From Trileptium ribeirensis (Eukaryota; Nematoda; Enoplea; Enoplida; Thoracostomopsidae): DNA of 55,743 nt. The first letter of the stretch is position 1. The number at the start of each line of letters is the position of its first letter. The position numbers and the translations under genes were made by a program. The stretch lies in NCBI GenBank assembly GCA_030248225.1, contig JASANE010003481.1, forward strand, positions 1 to 55,743, written 5' to 3'. Positions 22,216 to 33,949 of the stretch are shown piece after piece. A model generated the notes under the pieces. It did not search any database, was not told the origin of the DNA, and worked only from the letters and a program-made list of their open reading frames with translations.

Positions 22216-22285
22216 GGGCTTGTGGTGCAGTTGCAGCGTGCTTGTCTTGCAAGCTAGACATCCGAATTTAAATCCCGCCGGGTCC
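22216..22285 (+). repeat. tRNA-like head 1, probable SINE or pseudo-tRNA
   Basis: The 70-nt segment has complementary ends (GGGCTTG with CGGGTCC, using G-U pairs), an A-box-like TGGTGCAGTTGCAGC, a stem-loop GCTTGTCTTGCAAGC, and a decayed B box CCGAATTTAAATCCC before GCCGGGTCC. These are the order and spacing of a tRNA. The lost TTCGA in the T-loop suggests a SINE head rather than a working tRNA gene. Confidence 0.5.
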
Positions 22286-22495
22286 AATATGAGATCTCTC
22301 GAGGATCTCTTTATTTGGTGAACCCGACGTTACCCTGTGCAGATCAGTGTATGTCAAGAGTAACGAGCCAAAAAGTTCTTGCTGCACAGTTGGCTGCGGG
22401 GAATTTGTAGGAATCACGCTAAAATAATAATTACCAGTGAAGCGTTGTAATTTTTGGGTTATAATAAGATTGAAATTGACCATAAGCTTCAAGCT

Positions 22496-22565
22496 GGTCC
22501 ATGGTGCAAGGGTTAGGACTTCTGTAGCGCATGCGGAACACCCGGTGTCCGATTCCTGGTGGACC
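22496..22565 (+). repeat. tRNA-like head 2, probable SINE or pseudo-tRNA
   Basis: Also exactly 70 nt and in the same orientation as head 1, 280 bp downstream. Its ends pair over seven positions (GGTCCAT with GTGGACC, last pair G-U). It has an A-box-like TGGTGCAAGGGTTAGGAC and a B-box-like TGTCCGATTCC. The anticodon arm is not a clean hairpin. The two heads may belong to a compound SINE or be two insertions. Confidence 0.5.
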
Positions 22566-22671
22566 GATTCTTCAGCTTGCGCAGGGTTTAGCAAAAACAA
22601 TAAATATAGCTTATAATGCTTTTCAATTTTAGGGTTTTACTTAAAATTGGTCTCCATATTGGGATTGGTGA

Positions 22672-22820
22672 ACACAGTAAATGCGGGAACTACTTCAAGA
22701 TGTGCCCACGAAGATGGCTAAAATTAAAAGTCGTTTTGATTTGGGATGGCGAACCCGATCAGGTTTGCATATTGCCGATTTAAAACGGCTCTATTTAAAT
22801 CAGATTGCTCAGAGAAACAT
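22672..22820 (+). repeat. Dispersed repeat family R3, copy 1
   Basis: ATGCGGGAACTACTTCAAGA, TGTGCCCACGAAGATGGCTA and GATTTAAAACGGCTCTATTT correspond in order to a segment at 50555-50690 (ATGCGGGGACTATTACAAGA, TGTGCACACTGAATGGTTAA, GATCTAAAACGAATCGATT) and to its mirror at about 51865-51975. The 60-codon open frame starting here is a by-product of the repeat. Confidence 0.65.
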
Positions 22821-23089
22821 CGCTTTAAAGCAGCTAATCTCGAGTGACTCTGACCGAAATTAATTTGGAGCTGAAAATGTCTTTTCAATTTGGGCTGTTT
22901 GTGTGTTTTTAAAACGTTTTATATCTTCATGGAAAAAATAGATTAAAACTATTACAAATTATTACACAGTATGTATTACAAATTTAGCCCATTGCAAGAG
23001 TCAAATACAAAATAGAAACTATGTTAGGCAGCTTAGTACAAGCCCGATTTGAAACATTTTTGGGCCAACCGAATTAAATTGGGCCAAAC

Positions 23090-24240
23090 TCATTAGGGTT
23101 CGGACGAATTAAAACGATATTTTTCTGAGCGAGGCGATTTAAATCTTAGCGACCCGATAAGATTTGACACCTCAGATTAAAACTACTTCTAATTTTAAGT
23201 ATCTTCGTGGACACGTCTTGCGGTAGTTTTCGCACAAATGGTATTCAATGGCCAATTGGTTAAATGTACTCTGTACATGCTCATAGGGAGTAGGAAGGGT
23301 TATATATCGGAGATTGATTATTAATAAAAAACTATAGAAACCGATAGTGTCCAACTGCTACATTAAGAGGCAACGATATCATGAAATAATCGGCTTGTGT
23401 GGAAAATATTGAGATCGTCGGATATCGACCCGGGTTCAGTTCTCCGCGCTGTCAAATGTTTTTAAAAATGTTATTCAAAATGTACATTTATCCTGCAAAT
23501 AACTAATATAACATATGTTTTGGTCTACGAGCATGTCGGAACTGTGTTTAGGAAAACACAGCAACCAAACTGAATTATTATCAAACCATTTTTTGGTTTC
23601 TACAAAATTTGTGCTGCACTGTCCATTAAAAAAGCCCCAGCGAGCGATTGCAGCGTTTCGGGGCTGCAGCTGAAACAGTGTTAAGCTCTCACTGAGGCAG
23701 TTGAATATTCAGTTTTAACTCCCAATCCTGTCTAGGGTTCTGGTGCGTTTTACCTAATGGTCCGAGCAAAGCGTCTGGTACAGACTTCAATGCGCAACTT
23801 TGTAAAAATGTTTGACACGTGTACTGCATACATTTTTTGCGCGACATGATTTGATATACGGTTCGCCCTGAATAAATGTGAAAAGTAATAAGTTTGTTCA
23901 CCATTCTAATTAGTCTCGCACTTGTTTGCTTGAGTATTGCGCAGATCAGATATAACAGTCTAACAACGAAGCATGATCATTAAAGCATTCGACATTACTC
24001 AGGAAGAAAATGTATATGATTAGTTTGACAGAAACGATTACAATGTACCATCTAGTGTCAACTATCAATATATCACATTGACTGCACAAATGCAAATTCT
24101 ACCTAATTACCTACTGTAAAAGATCCGACACTCGAGCAGACAACTGATATATTCCAGTTGATTATAGACCCTTCTGTGTACGGGTCACACAGGTAATAAA
24201 GCCTATTTGTAAGTTAATAATGGCGAAGCCATCATAAATC
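23090..24240. other. Non-coding stretch, one short GC hairpin
   Basis: No gene recognised. A small GC-rich hairpin sits at about 23632-23665 (AGCCCC paired with GGGGCT around CAGCGAGCGATTGCAGC). Confidence 0.45.
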
Positions 24241-24284
24241 TTGTATATATATCATTCGTGGTCAGACGAAGTCAACTCAGGCGT

Positions 24285-24400
24285 AGATGGTCTGGGGGGT
24301 TGACAGTATAACGTTTCCCAAACTTTGTCAATTTGTGCCAATTTTCTTTAAATTTCTCGCAATATTTCCCTGCTTCTTCAAAATTTTCAGCACACCTTTG
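24285..24400 (+). repeat. GC-rich island repeat (family G), weak copy at 24.3 kb
   Basis: GGTCTGGGGGGTTGACAG is followed by TTTGTCAATTTGTGCCAATT and TTTCTCGCAATATTTCCC, the same arrangement of G-rich start and TTTGCCAATTT-like units as elsewhere, but shorter and more decayed. Confidence 0.4.
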
Positions 24401-24514
24401 GTGGATGGTGGGTCATATATATAGAAAAATATATGTGCAAAATAATCCTTCTGCTTAAAAATAGATATCTATATCACAATTTCAGACACTAGCTCAGTAG
24501 TTTGTTTTACCAAA

Positions 24515-24600
24515 AGTGCATAAATGATGAGAACAACATTTTCTTGACGTCTAAAGTCAACCCGTGTTTGATGACACAAAGGGCGTTATCGGCCTTTCTC
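24515..24600 (+). repeat. Half-copy of the 24.8-kb foldback element end
   Basis: CCAAAAGTGCATAAATG at the start and AACCCGTGTTTGATGACACA, then GGGCGTTATCGGCC, match the terminal repeat of the element at 24798-25184 (CCAAGAGTGCATTACG, AACCCGTGTTTGATGACGCG, GGCGTTTTCGGCC). Only one arm is present here. Confidence 0.65.
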
Positions 24601-24797
24601 TCCACATATGTAGGCACTAATATATATATAGAACACCGTTTCGTAACTGTTGGCTGAGACCCGACCCTCACAAAAATGGCAGGGTTACCAAGTTTTCAAA
24701 GCTACCCCATGTGAATGGGTAAGGCCAAAAAGAACGTATCATCGAACACGAACATGAACGGGTTCTTGAGAACATGAAGTGCCACACTTGGTTTTAC

Positions 24798-25184
24798 CAA
24801 GAGTGCATTACGAAATAGTATAGCACTTCCCTGCACTTACATGTAAACCCGTGTTTGATGACGCGGGCGTTTTCGGCCTGACCCCCAGTTTTTTGGGGGT
24901 CGAGATACATAGACCTAAGTTTGTGGGGGATGGTATGTCGGACCCCCCGATTTCTAGAAGGGGGTCGATTGAACCAGTAGCTGCTTATAAACCGACCCCC
25001 CTTCAGAAACTGGGGGTCTATGCATCTCGACTCCCCAAAACTGACAGGTTCTATGCATGTCGACCCCCCCCCCAAAAAAACAAAAACTGGGGGAGGGGGG
25101 TCAGGCCGTAAACGCTAACGTCATCAAACACGGGTTTACATGTGAGTTCAGGGAAGTGTCATACTCTTCCCTAATGCACTCTTG
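24798..25184. mobile_element. Foldback/MITE-like element with terminal inverted repeats of about 100 bp
   Basis: The left end CAAGAGTGCATTA (24798) is the reverse complement of TAATGCACTCTTG ending at 25184. The arms continue inward with ACATGTAAACCCGTGTTTGA, TGACG and CGTTTNCGGCCTGACCCCC on both sides. The interior is a series of smaller G/C palindromes of the form GACCCCC...GGGGGTC spaced about 50-60 bp apart (24881-24901, 24939-24966, 24996-25018 and 25060-25105). Open frames within it on both strands are spurious. It encodes no transposase, so if mobile it depended on one elsewhere. No clear target duplication was identified. Confidence 0.8.
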
Positions 25185-25199
25185 CTTTTATTAATTGGC

Positions 25200-26385
25200 G
25201 CTAGGACATAAAAATAATATTTTTAACATATAAATAATAATATATATGACACATGTATAAGTTATTGTGGGACCAAATGTTCTCACACTACATGTTATGC
25301 GGGACATGTGGTTCACACTCTAAGTTCTCGGCAGAGTTTTATCTAGGACTAATATCAGGGCGGGTACGGCAAATCTTTTATGCCCGAGGCAAATATTTTA
25401 CTTACGTATAAATAGAAACTCGTTATGCTACTTGTTCACGTCAAAAAATGTTCTTAAATACTCTGCAGGAGTGAATACGCTAAATTTGCCGAATCATTTG
25501 AATGTACTATATCTTTTGGCAAAATATGTTTGGTATCTTCTATTTGTACTAGAGGCTACAGTTATAAAATTAAGCGACAGGTGTCTTTTATACCAAAACC
25601 TTTCTAAGTAGTAGTAGTACAGTCTAACAAATTCAATATAAAAATTAGCTTCTATATTTGGCATTATACCAAAATCATCTATACTGCAGATACGTATTAA
25701 TATACAAAAATTCCATAAGCTTTAACACAATTGTATGGGGCAAAATACAGGTAAAATTGACCTAAATATTTATTTATTTAGGTTGACAAATTGGTCCTGT
25801 TAGCAAAAATCGAGTCAGCCACATTTTCTCATATTCAAGAATAACACTATCTGCTCTAAAATGAATAGAAATGCTAAATACTAACCACTCACCCATTAGA
25901 AAGACGCTGTTCTTCTCGAAGTGGCATGAGTTTTTATTGCAGCACTATTACAGCTAAAGCGAAAACAATTAAAAAGCTCATTTTATCATGGAGGGTATCT
26001 ATGCATTATGGCGTTTACTCAAAGTAGCGACCTCGCAGTTGCAAGTTGAAGACAATGTTTTTAGTAGTATAAGGATAGCCTGAACAAAAACTGGACGGGG
26101 ATGTCTGTGTCCTCAGTGCCTGCCTTGGCAGCTCCCCAGATTATGGTAATAATGCAATCACATACACATCTACAGTTTGAATATTTCGAATTCCGCTTAA
26201 CGATCAATATAAGGCACATTACACTGATACACTGCAGCAGGAGATGTGAAAAGCGCTATGAAAACTACGCATTCAGTAATTTCTTTGTCATACTATCAGC
26301 ACAAGTGACCCTGGGGAGCGTTACACCATAGCGTTTGAAAAAAGAATCGCGTAGAGCGGGGGGTTCGGGGGCACCACTACCTCGA
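25200..26385. other. Non-coding stretch, nothing seen
   Basis: AT-rich sequence with short chance open frames and no recognised gene or repeat. Confidence 0.5.
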
Positions 26386-26515
26386 CTTATGCGTAGGCTT
26401 AGTGTATGTCTCATATAAGGACTTTAGCTTAGGCTAAGGCTTAAGGCTTAAAGCTTATGGTTACTATACTGAGAACGGCATGGCATGCATTTCATTTACC
26501 CCCTCAGGGTTACTT
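26385..26515 (+). repeat. Dispersed repeat family R2, copy 2
   Basis: TTTAGCTTAGGCTAAGGCTT, AAGGCTTAAAGCTTATGG, ACTATACTGAGAACGGCATG and CATTTCATTTACCCCCTCAG follow the family order seen near 16.7 and 36.1 kb. Confidence 0.55.
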
Positions 26516-26519
26516 TTGT

Positions 26520-29500
26520 GGAATTTTTTGGGCAAAACTTTATGAACATTAATTTATTGGACTTTTTAAAAAATTTACAAAAATGCTTCTTTGAGTAAAT
26601 ACTTACGCGAAATAATAGTGACAATTTTTGCATTCCGCACAACCTGTAGAAGTGTCAACGGGCAAGACACTTAGCAGCTTCTATGTTAATATTTTTGATC
26701 ATTGATACCAACTGATACAACGTACCGCCCGTCAGGGTTACCTGGACCACGAATCGGATGTGATATCGTGAACGTATCGTTAACACTTCCTTAACGTCAC
26801 TAAAATGAAATTATTCCTATCATTTGCAAATAAATTAGCATCCTCTAATTAATACGATGTCAACATAAATACAACGCATTTACACGAGAAATTTTTTCCT
26901 GCTACCGTTGGACCCTTAGTGCACTCAGCTTGAGAAAAACGCGCAACTTTTGTTTTAAATCCACAGCTGAATAAAACAGGAAGAATATCCCATCATACTA
27001 TTTTCCACAAAGATATAGTCACCTAGTTGTTCTTTTTACTACTCTGGGCTACGTTCAAGCTGAATTTCGACATCGAGGAACCAAACAGATTACTGTTCGT
27101 TTTGAATTATATCTTGTGGAGATTAATATATTGGTGAAGTAATTAAATAGGCAGACTTTAAGATCTCTGATTCGGGTCTTGCTTTTATTTTTCTTTTATG
27201 TTTTTTATGAACTGTTATTTTATTGTTTTCTTTCATAGTTTTAAAGTATCTTTTCTGAAGTATTATTTTTCGAAGAATAATTTTTAAGGTAGTTGGGAAT
27301 TCGCTAATCGAGAGCTTTAATATGGAGAACATTCCATCGGGCAATTGAAACTTGGCACGTTTTGACATTTCTTGGCTTACGTTATTTGCTGCGGGAGGAG
27401 TTTGCTTTTATGCATATAATCAGCATTACAAAATTGTTCTCGCATTACTGAGGGGTGGGCACATATTTGCATAGTACAGTTGTACGTAATAAACTATTAT
27501 TTCTTAACATAATTTTACCAGTGCTATAATAACCAAGCCAACAAAAGCTTATTTACATTCTGAAAAAAAAACAGTAAATTATACACTGAAAGAGGTGAAT
27601 ACATTGCTGCCGTACACGAATCGCATTATGGTGTTTTAAAGAGCGACAACGCTGGTCAACTGGACAAAATAGATTTGCAAAGTTTATAGATATGTGCAGC
27701 ATGATGTACGGTGCATTCATTGATTTGTACGGAAGGAGGAGACGAGTGGGATAACAAGTCTGCAAGCATAGAAGATATAACAAGTACGCTAGCGCTAGTT
27801 CCAACGAGTAAGTTGGAGAACCGTGCGTTTTAATATAACATGTAAGCCATATCTACAGCTAACTGTGACATAGCACAATTTCATATTATATACGCTATGT
27901 TGTTACAATAATATATTTTCTGCTTTATTGCGTAATTCGTCGCTTGGTTCATTGATGTCATGCACAGTTATATATATTCAAAATTATAAAATTCAAAATT
28001 CCGATAATCGTGAAACACATTGCGGAGTAGTAGTACTATATAGGTATAAGACCCAGGCTATATGAAGTGCTTAAGAAGTTGTCTACGTAATTAACTTTAA
28101 CCAAAACGCTTCTAAAAGCTGTTAATGGATGAAATAAAATTAATAAAAGGTTTAATAAAAAATCTAACCGGCCAATTTCTTTGCTTATGAGCCTTAGTCT
28201 ACGAATGTAAGTATGCAGCGAGTGAATTTTAATAGATCATCCGCTTTAATACCCTGAGGGGGAACAAAATTTGCCATACATTTTCTGGGTGCTACATTAA
28301 AACCCATAAATTAGAAATTTTCTTAGGGATTCAAAATTTGAGGGTGATCCCAGTATGGTTTTGTACAGAAATATCGACTAAGTGAGAAAGTATTGCCAAT
28401 GCCGAACAGTATAGTCGATATCGCTTGAACAGCACTACTGCAATAATAGTGCACCAACCAACGGTGTATCAGGTTGCTATGCCGTTTCCTTCGAATGGAC
28501 GACTATTGTCTTACAATAACATCCTGGTGGCTTCACATTTCACATAAAAGACATCACGTGGCAGGGGGAAGTAGCATGAAGCCAACAGCTTATTAAAGAT
28601 ACGAAACCGTTGTGCAAATGTGTTCCTAGGTGTAGTTGGCATCGAGATCCGATGGCAGTATTGCTCGATTTATCGTTAATATCATGGCGTTGAGATATGT
28701 CATGAAGGCAGGAAAGGCGCCTTATATATGGAGAGAAGATACAGGCAATAAATATGTTATAACGTAAATACAAATCATATAATTTTAGTAATGAATATAC
28801 TGGTAGAGTAGAAACAGTGCGACGACAAACAAATCTTTTTATGGCACAATTTAGCGCAATTTACGGAAACGTGATGAAAACTCATTCACGAAAACGCCGC
28901 ATTTCTTTGTACAGTATTGTGTACAGGATAAATCATGCTTTAGGAAATGTGGTTTTTTTATATTTCATTTTTCGTAATATAATGCTTATTGGAACTCAGG
29001 ATCTAGCGCAGTACTAAACTGTTAATCTTGGTGCTGAATAATGTTAAGAAAAATATTTCCTACAAAGCATTAATACTGAATGTAAAGGAATATTATCCTT
29101 AACCTTAAGGAAATTTTTGAAATCAATGTATAGGATGGCAACCACTACCTCCAAGACGCACCAATTAAATTGTTGACAAAAATATATTAGGCAAATAATG
29201 CGCTAAAGGCTTAATAGTGTAAACAGCTGCTGACTTCTGACAAGCAATATAACTCCAGAATAGCGTAGTAAAAATAGTCATTTTTAAACACAGATATGAC
29301 GGAGTTAAATATATACATATTAATGGCAGGCCTGCATTAATATTAAAAATTTTTCGGTCAGGCCAGCCTGACCCTTTCAAGAATTTGAGACGGCCGGGAA
29401 TGCTTATAGGCTAGTGTTGGGCCTACAAGCGCCGATTCTCGAAATGTTTATCTCTTTAAACTTATATACTCATATATATTTTATAAATTTGACACACATA
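26520..29500. other. Non-coding stretch, nothing seen
   Basis: AT-rich spacer of 3 kb. Open frames do not exceed 83 codons and none is recognisable. Confidence 0.5.
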
Positions 29501-29529
29501 TATCATAGGTGTCGAAGGTTTATTGGCAT

Positions 29530-29945
29530 AGGGGTAGATTAAGAGCGGGTGCGGGGGGAGGTGGTTTCCAAGGTTGTTGCCAATTGTTACCAATTTTGCA
29601 AATTTTACCTCAATTTTTGCCAATTGTACCCCAATTTTTGCTAAACCTTTAACGCGGGCGTTGGGTCTTCAAAGGCTTGGGGGTCTGACCCTTAGGGCTT
29701 AGGGTCTGACCCTTATCGGTCCTATTATATATACAATTATATATCATACGTATCGATTGGGGTTAGGAGAGTTACTCCCTTAGGAGTCAGACCCTGCACG
29801 CTAAATCCTGCGCTCAAGGTTTCGCGAAAATTAGCAAACATTGGGGTAAATTTGGAAAAAATATTGGCAGGCGGGGGTGGGAGGAAAAAGGGGGTGGGGC
29901 GGGGGAGAGAGGTGACGGGTGGGGGTGCGGAACCTTCAGTGGGAA
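29530..29945. repeat. Family G island repeats in inverted arrangement (foldback)
   Basis: Left side: GGTGCGGGGGGAGGTGG, TTGCCAATTGTTACCAATTT, CCCCAATTTTTGCTAAACC, AACGCGGGCG and GGGTCTGACCC repeated at 29690 and 29703. Right side reads back the same blocks: AGGAGTCAGACCC, CGCTCAAGG, AAAATTAGCAAACATTGGGG, GGCGGGGGTGGG. The arms are about 150-200 bp with an AT-rich spacer around 29725-29755. Confidence 0.65.
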
Positions 29946-29949
29946 TTAC

Positions 29950-31840
29950 AGCTTGAGTGTTTAATCCTTAAGAGTGTAGCTTCCCTAAAGGTATATGTAT
30001 TGAGCTGAACCAGCACATGCAGAGCCCGCAGCGAGAAACGGCTTCATAACATTTGACAGTAAAACCTAGAAAAAAATGAAGAACTGCTCTATTTCCAACG
30101 CAAAACTGAGGTATTTATTTTATATCTACAAATGCATACCAGGCACCTTGTATCGGGAAGCAATTCGTATTAAGTCTCGAAAACGTAGTTTATATTATTT
30201 CCCACTTCGACAATAAAATCAAATTTCAATTGAAATTTTATTTTACCACTGAGATGGATCTGTGGGTAATATAATTTCACTTATTACTAGCACTGCTATT
30301 GATATAACTAAGTGTTTCTTTATTGCTAAATGCAAATTGCTAAATTTAATATTGTTCCAGCATTGTGCAAAACAGGACAATAGATTAAGTTCCAACAAAC
30401 CAGTTTTAGCTGTCGGTTTTTTGAAAGGCGCCACAGGAGATGGTGATGCGGGGTATCGAAAATAACTATATATTTAACTGTTGCAGTTGATTGAAAATTT
30501 ATACTTTGTGTAAGCGAAAAAACCTAGTTTCATCGTCGATGATAGATGATTTCGGTGGTTCGATTGTGGATGATTCCATTAATTCTTTTTTAAACAATAT
30601 CAATTTGTCATTGATTGGAACAACAGGTTTAAAGTGTCAAGATATTCAGTTGTACGCATTCAATGCCAATAGTACACCTGATAATTTAGCTAGTAATACG
30701 TGTTTCCGGAAAGTTCTATCATGGAGAATATTCGCATATTGATAAACTATCGGATCCAGGGAAGAGGGTGGCAGGGCTCCTAGTATTTTGCAGACCATAC
30801 CTCAAAATCCTGTACTTGCATATCAAAATAAGTATGGGCCCCCTCAACATAGTATTGCCTCTTCCAAAGTTAAGAAACGGAATTAAAAATAAAAATTTTC
30901 AATCAAACAAACATCTATAAGTGCTCCGCGTAGGTCAAGTTTCTGACAAAGTATAACTTGCAATTGCACCGCAAAATGAGTCTAACAACTTGAAATTTGA
31001 CAAAAGAGATTTATTGTAAACGATATTGTACAGCAAATGGTAAACACTATACATCGTCTTTCTAATCGGAAACTGAATTACGAACGTTTGTATGTCAACA
31101 TTAATAACTACGCTGGGCGTAAGTAACGCACAGATTATGCCGTTGTCAATATACTAAGCCTAAAGATTTAACCTCAGGTTTCCGACCAAATTCCTACCAG
31201 TCTCAGACTTAAGCCTTTGTCTAGGTTAGTGTAGCTCTTAATCAACCGATCCCGACAACACTAAGCTGTTCGGAACCTAAGTAACGCGCAGTCCATGGGC
31301 TTCTGGACAGCGTAGGTTCTATTTCTAAGCTAACTACCGGATCAAATCGGATCTGATTGGATGCAATGTGAACGCGTTTTTACGGTAACAGGAAAACATA
31401 AGCTACGATACGTGCTTAATGATTTTTAATATAGAAAGTTTTAATGTAATTTTGATTTGTTTATAGCTAGCCCCCTAGCTTTTAAAATGGTATTAAGCTC
31501 ATTGCTATAACATTTCACATGAAACGACGAACCCTAGAATAACAAATGATACTACATTAACGGTACTGGGTTTTGATAACCTTGATTTATCAAATAAGTA
31601 CACAAACACTCTAAGAATAGTAATAATGACAGAAAAACGATGAAGTATCAACGGATTCTTATCTACAACGAAACAGGAAATTAACTTTAAATTAAAAATT
31701 TTAGATTTACAATTACTAAATTAAAAGTTGGATAAAGCTAAGTAAAAGTGAAAGATTGATTTTAATGCATGATTTTGAAACTTGGTAGACAAAGCTAAAG
31801 AGCGAAATTGTGATTGTACTTATAGTACATAAATGTACGA
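29950..31840. other. Non-coding stretch with faint R2-like segment
   Basis: No gene recognised. TACTAAGCCTAAAG and CTTAAGCCTTTGTCTAGG at about 31150-31230 are reminiscent of the reversed GGCTTAGG runs of family R2. Confidence 0.4.
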
Positions 31841-31844
31841 GGTC

Positions 31845-32185
31845 CGCCGTACCACAGGGGTAGCGGTGCTTTGTGGAGAAGAGAGGTCCAATCCAATCGT
31901 GATGATCCGGTAAGCGGCGGGGGGGGGCATAAAATTTCGGAATCTTTTGGGACAAAATTTTTTTGCATTTTTGCCAATTTCCCCGATGTTTGCATATTTT
32001 ACCTCAATTTCGGCCAATTTCCGCGCAATTTTGGCTTATCCCCCGGGTTTTGTTTATTTTGTGCCTAAGTGTTCTGTACGCGTTCGTCGTGGGAAAGGCG
32101 GGGGTTCAGGGGGAGGGGATGCGGAGCCTCAGAGGAGGATCGAGCTACCTCCCAGTGGGAGATCGACATCATCCCGAGGGATAAC
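31845..32185 (+). repeat. GC-rich island repeat (family G), best single copy
   Basis: CACAGGGGTAGCGGTGCTTT, GATCCGGTAAGCGGCGGGGG, then a run of TTTTTGCCAATTTCCCCG, TTTACCTCAATTTCGGCC and CGCGCAATTTTGGC units, then TTTTGTTTATTTTGTGCC and GGCGGGGGTTCAGGGGGAGG. The ends (CCTCAGAGGAGGATCGAGC and CCCAGTGGGAGATCG) form small palindromes. The closest relative is the copy at 50700-51120. Confidence 0.65.
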
Positions 32186-32394
32186 CTTTATGAGCATACA
32201 TGTCATAGGACAACCCTACCGAATTCATATCGGATACAACCAACGTTTTTAAAGCTGAGTTCTATATTGTTATGTATTCACTGCCTAGTTTCCATTGGAT
32301 CTTAGTGTAGTTTCTGGCATACGTTTTAATTTTTGTAGTGTGAAACCTCATAGATAGCCAACCGGAGGGCGAAACGTCATGTCGTTAAAACTAA

Positions 32395-32500
32395 TTCCGG
32401 CTTGGGAGCCAACACTTAGTCTAATCCATTAATAAGGATCTTAGCTCAGACTAGGGCATAGGGCTAGTATATCAAGAAAGCCATACAAAATCGGCTTATA
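32395..32500 (+). repeat. Dispersed repeat family R2, weak copy 3
   Basis: GATCTTAGCTCAGACTAGGG, CATAGGGCTAGTATATCAAG and AAAGCCATACAAAATC follow the R2 order with many differences. Confidence 0.35.
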
Positions 32501-33890
32501 GATTGACTCAGATTGACTATAACCGGATTTCTAGTGATCGCTATGGACAGTTTGTCAGTTAGCAGGTTGCCTGCGCGTTAATAAGTCCGCAGTCTTGCAA
32601 ACCATATTTTGTGATTTCGAACAAACCCACTCTTAATTTGTCTAGATACGGTCGAGCAATACTGACCACGTCTAGCCGAGTACGAGCGGTTATGCAACCT
32701 ATATTCGGTGTCTAAATATTACACCTTAGCGATCACGCATTTTCTATTTAGACACAGTGTTGAATAAAGCGAATGGGTGACAAGTACAATATTGTCGCGG
32801 AAAAACCACCAGTGAATCACCATCAGTCAACATGATAACTGTTTGCTGGCCTATGAAAATTTGCCTTGGCAATTTTAAATATAGTTGGAAAATTGTCAAT
32901 ATCAACGCATAATAATTTGATTAGTGTTCTGCAATGCTTGCTCGATGAAAGACAAGAAAATCCAAAAAGATTATAATACAGTAGCTATTTTACCAAGAAA
33001 AATTTGTTGTATTCGCTCTAGTTCAACTTCACCTAATTTAGCAAATTCGCAGTATCGCATGAATGAAGCCACACAGAGAATATTGCAGCACTATACATGC
33101 TTTGACCGAGCAGTGCAAAAACAAGCATGAATACTAATCATTCATAGAAATTGATAAAAGGGATTGTTAGTAAATGAGTTGAATATGTTCCATTGTCTAA
33201 AAGTGCTGCGGTGTTTGAGAGTTCTATGTGAATCCTTCATTTCTATCTTCTTACAAGAAGCACACCACAACACCAAACAGGAGTCGTCATAAACTTTTAT
33301 CGTCGTTAGCTTTAAACAGAATAGGGCAATGGATACATAGTATTAACTGTGAATCAATGTTTAAATTACATTGCATAATATTAGCTACACGCACATTACT
33401 GTTCCACAAGGCCCGTGAATCACACGGTTGAAAACATCTCTCTAAACCGATTAACAGGCTGCCGCAGACACGGATTACCAGCCCTGTCGACATTAGATTG
33501 TGTGAGCGGTAAACATTTCGCATAATTTTCGTATCACATTCCAATAGCGAATAATGTTGAATTTGATAATACCGTTTCTTGTCACTATACCGTTTTGTTT
33601 TGTTTTTAATGTAATCTATTGTCCCGCACGCCCAGGAGCGACCAAAAACTTTTCGGCAAAAATACGATTTTCCATTAATGGAGCATATAATTTCCGTTAC
33701 TTTGAATCGCAACACTCTAATTTCGAGTAGCGTGCTGCGGCCCTGCGCACACCCCTTTCAACAGGCTAACCTAATGTAGTGGCCGTATTGTAAAATACCC
33801 CACTATTATCGCAATAGTTCTGTAAACGAGGCGTAAGTTTATATGGTACATTCTGGCGAAAACAATATCTCTTGTCAGTTGCCGATAGGC
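32500..33890. other. Non-coding stretch, nothing firm
   Basis: A 142-codon minus-strand frame at 33287-33715 has no motif I recognise and no flanking exon that I can support. No RNA gene or repeat recognised. Confidence 0.4.
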
Positions 33891-33949
33891 GAAAGCGATG
33901 TCACAGTCTGAAACTTCATTCCGCGAACAAATGCAACATAAAATGTAAA

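Noticed and set aside
24794..25111. Opposed open frames over the 24.8-kb element
   Set aside because: They are produced by the inverted-repeat structure and G/C runs.
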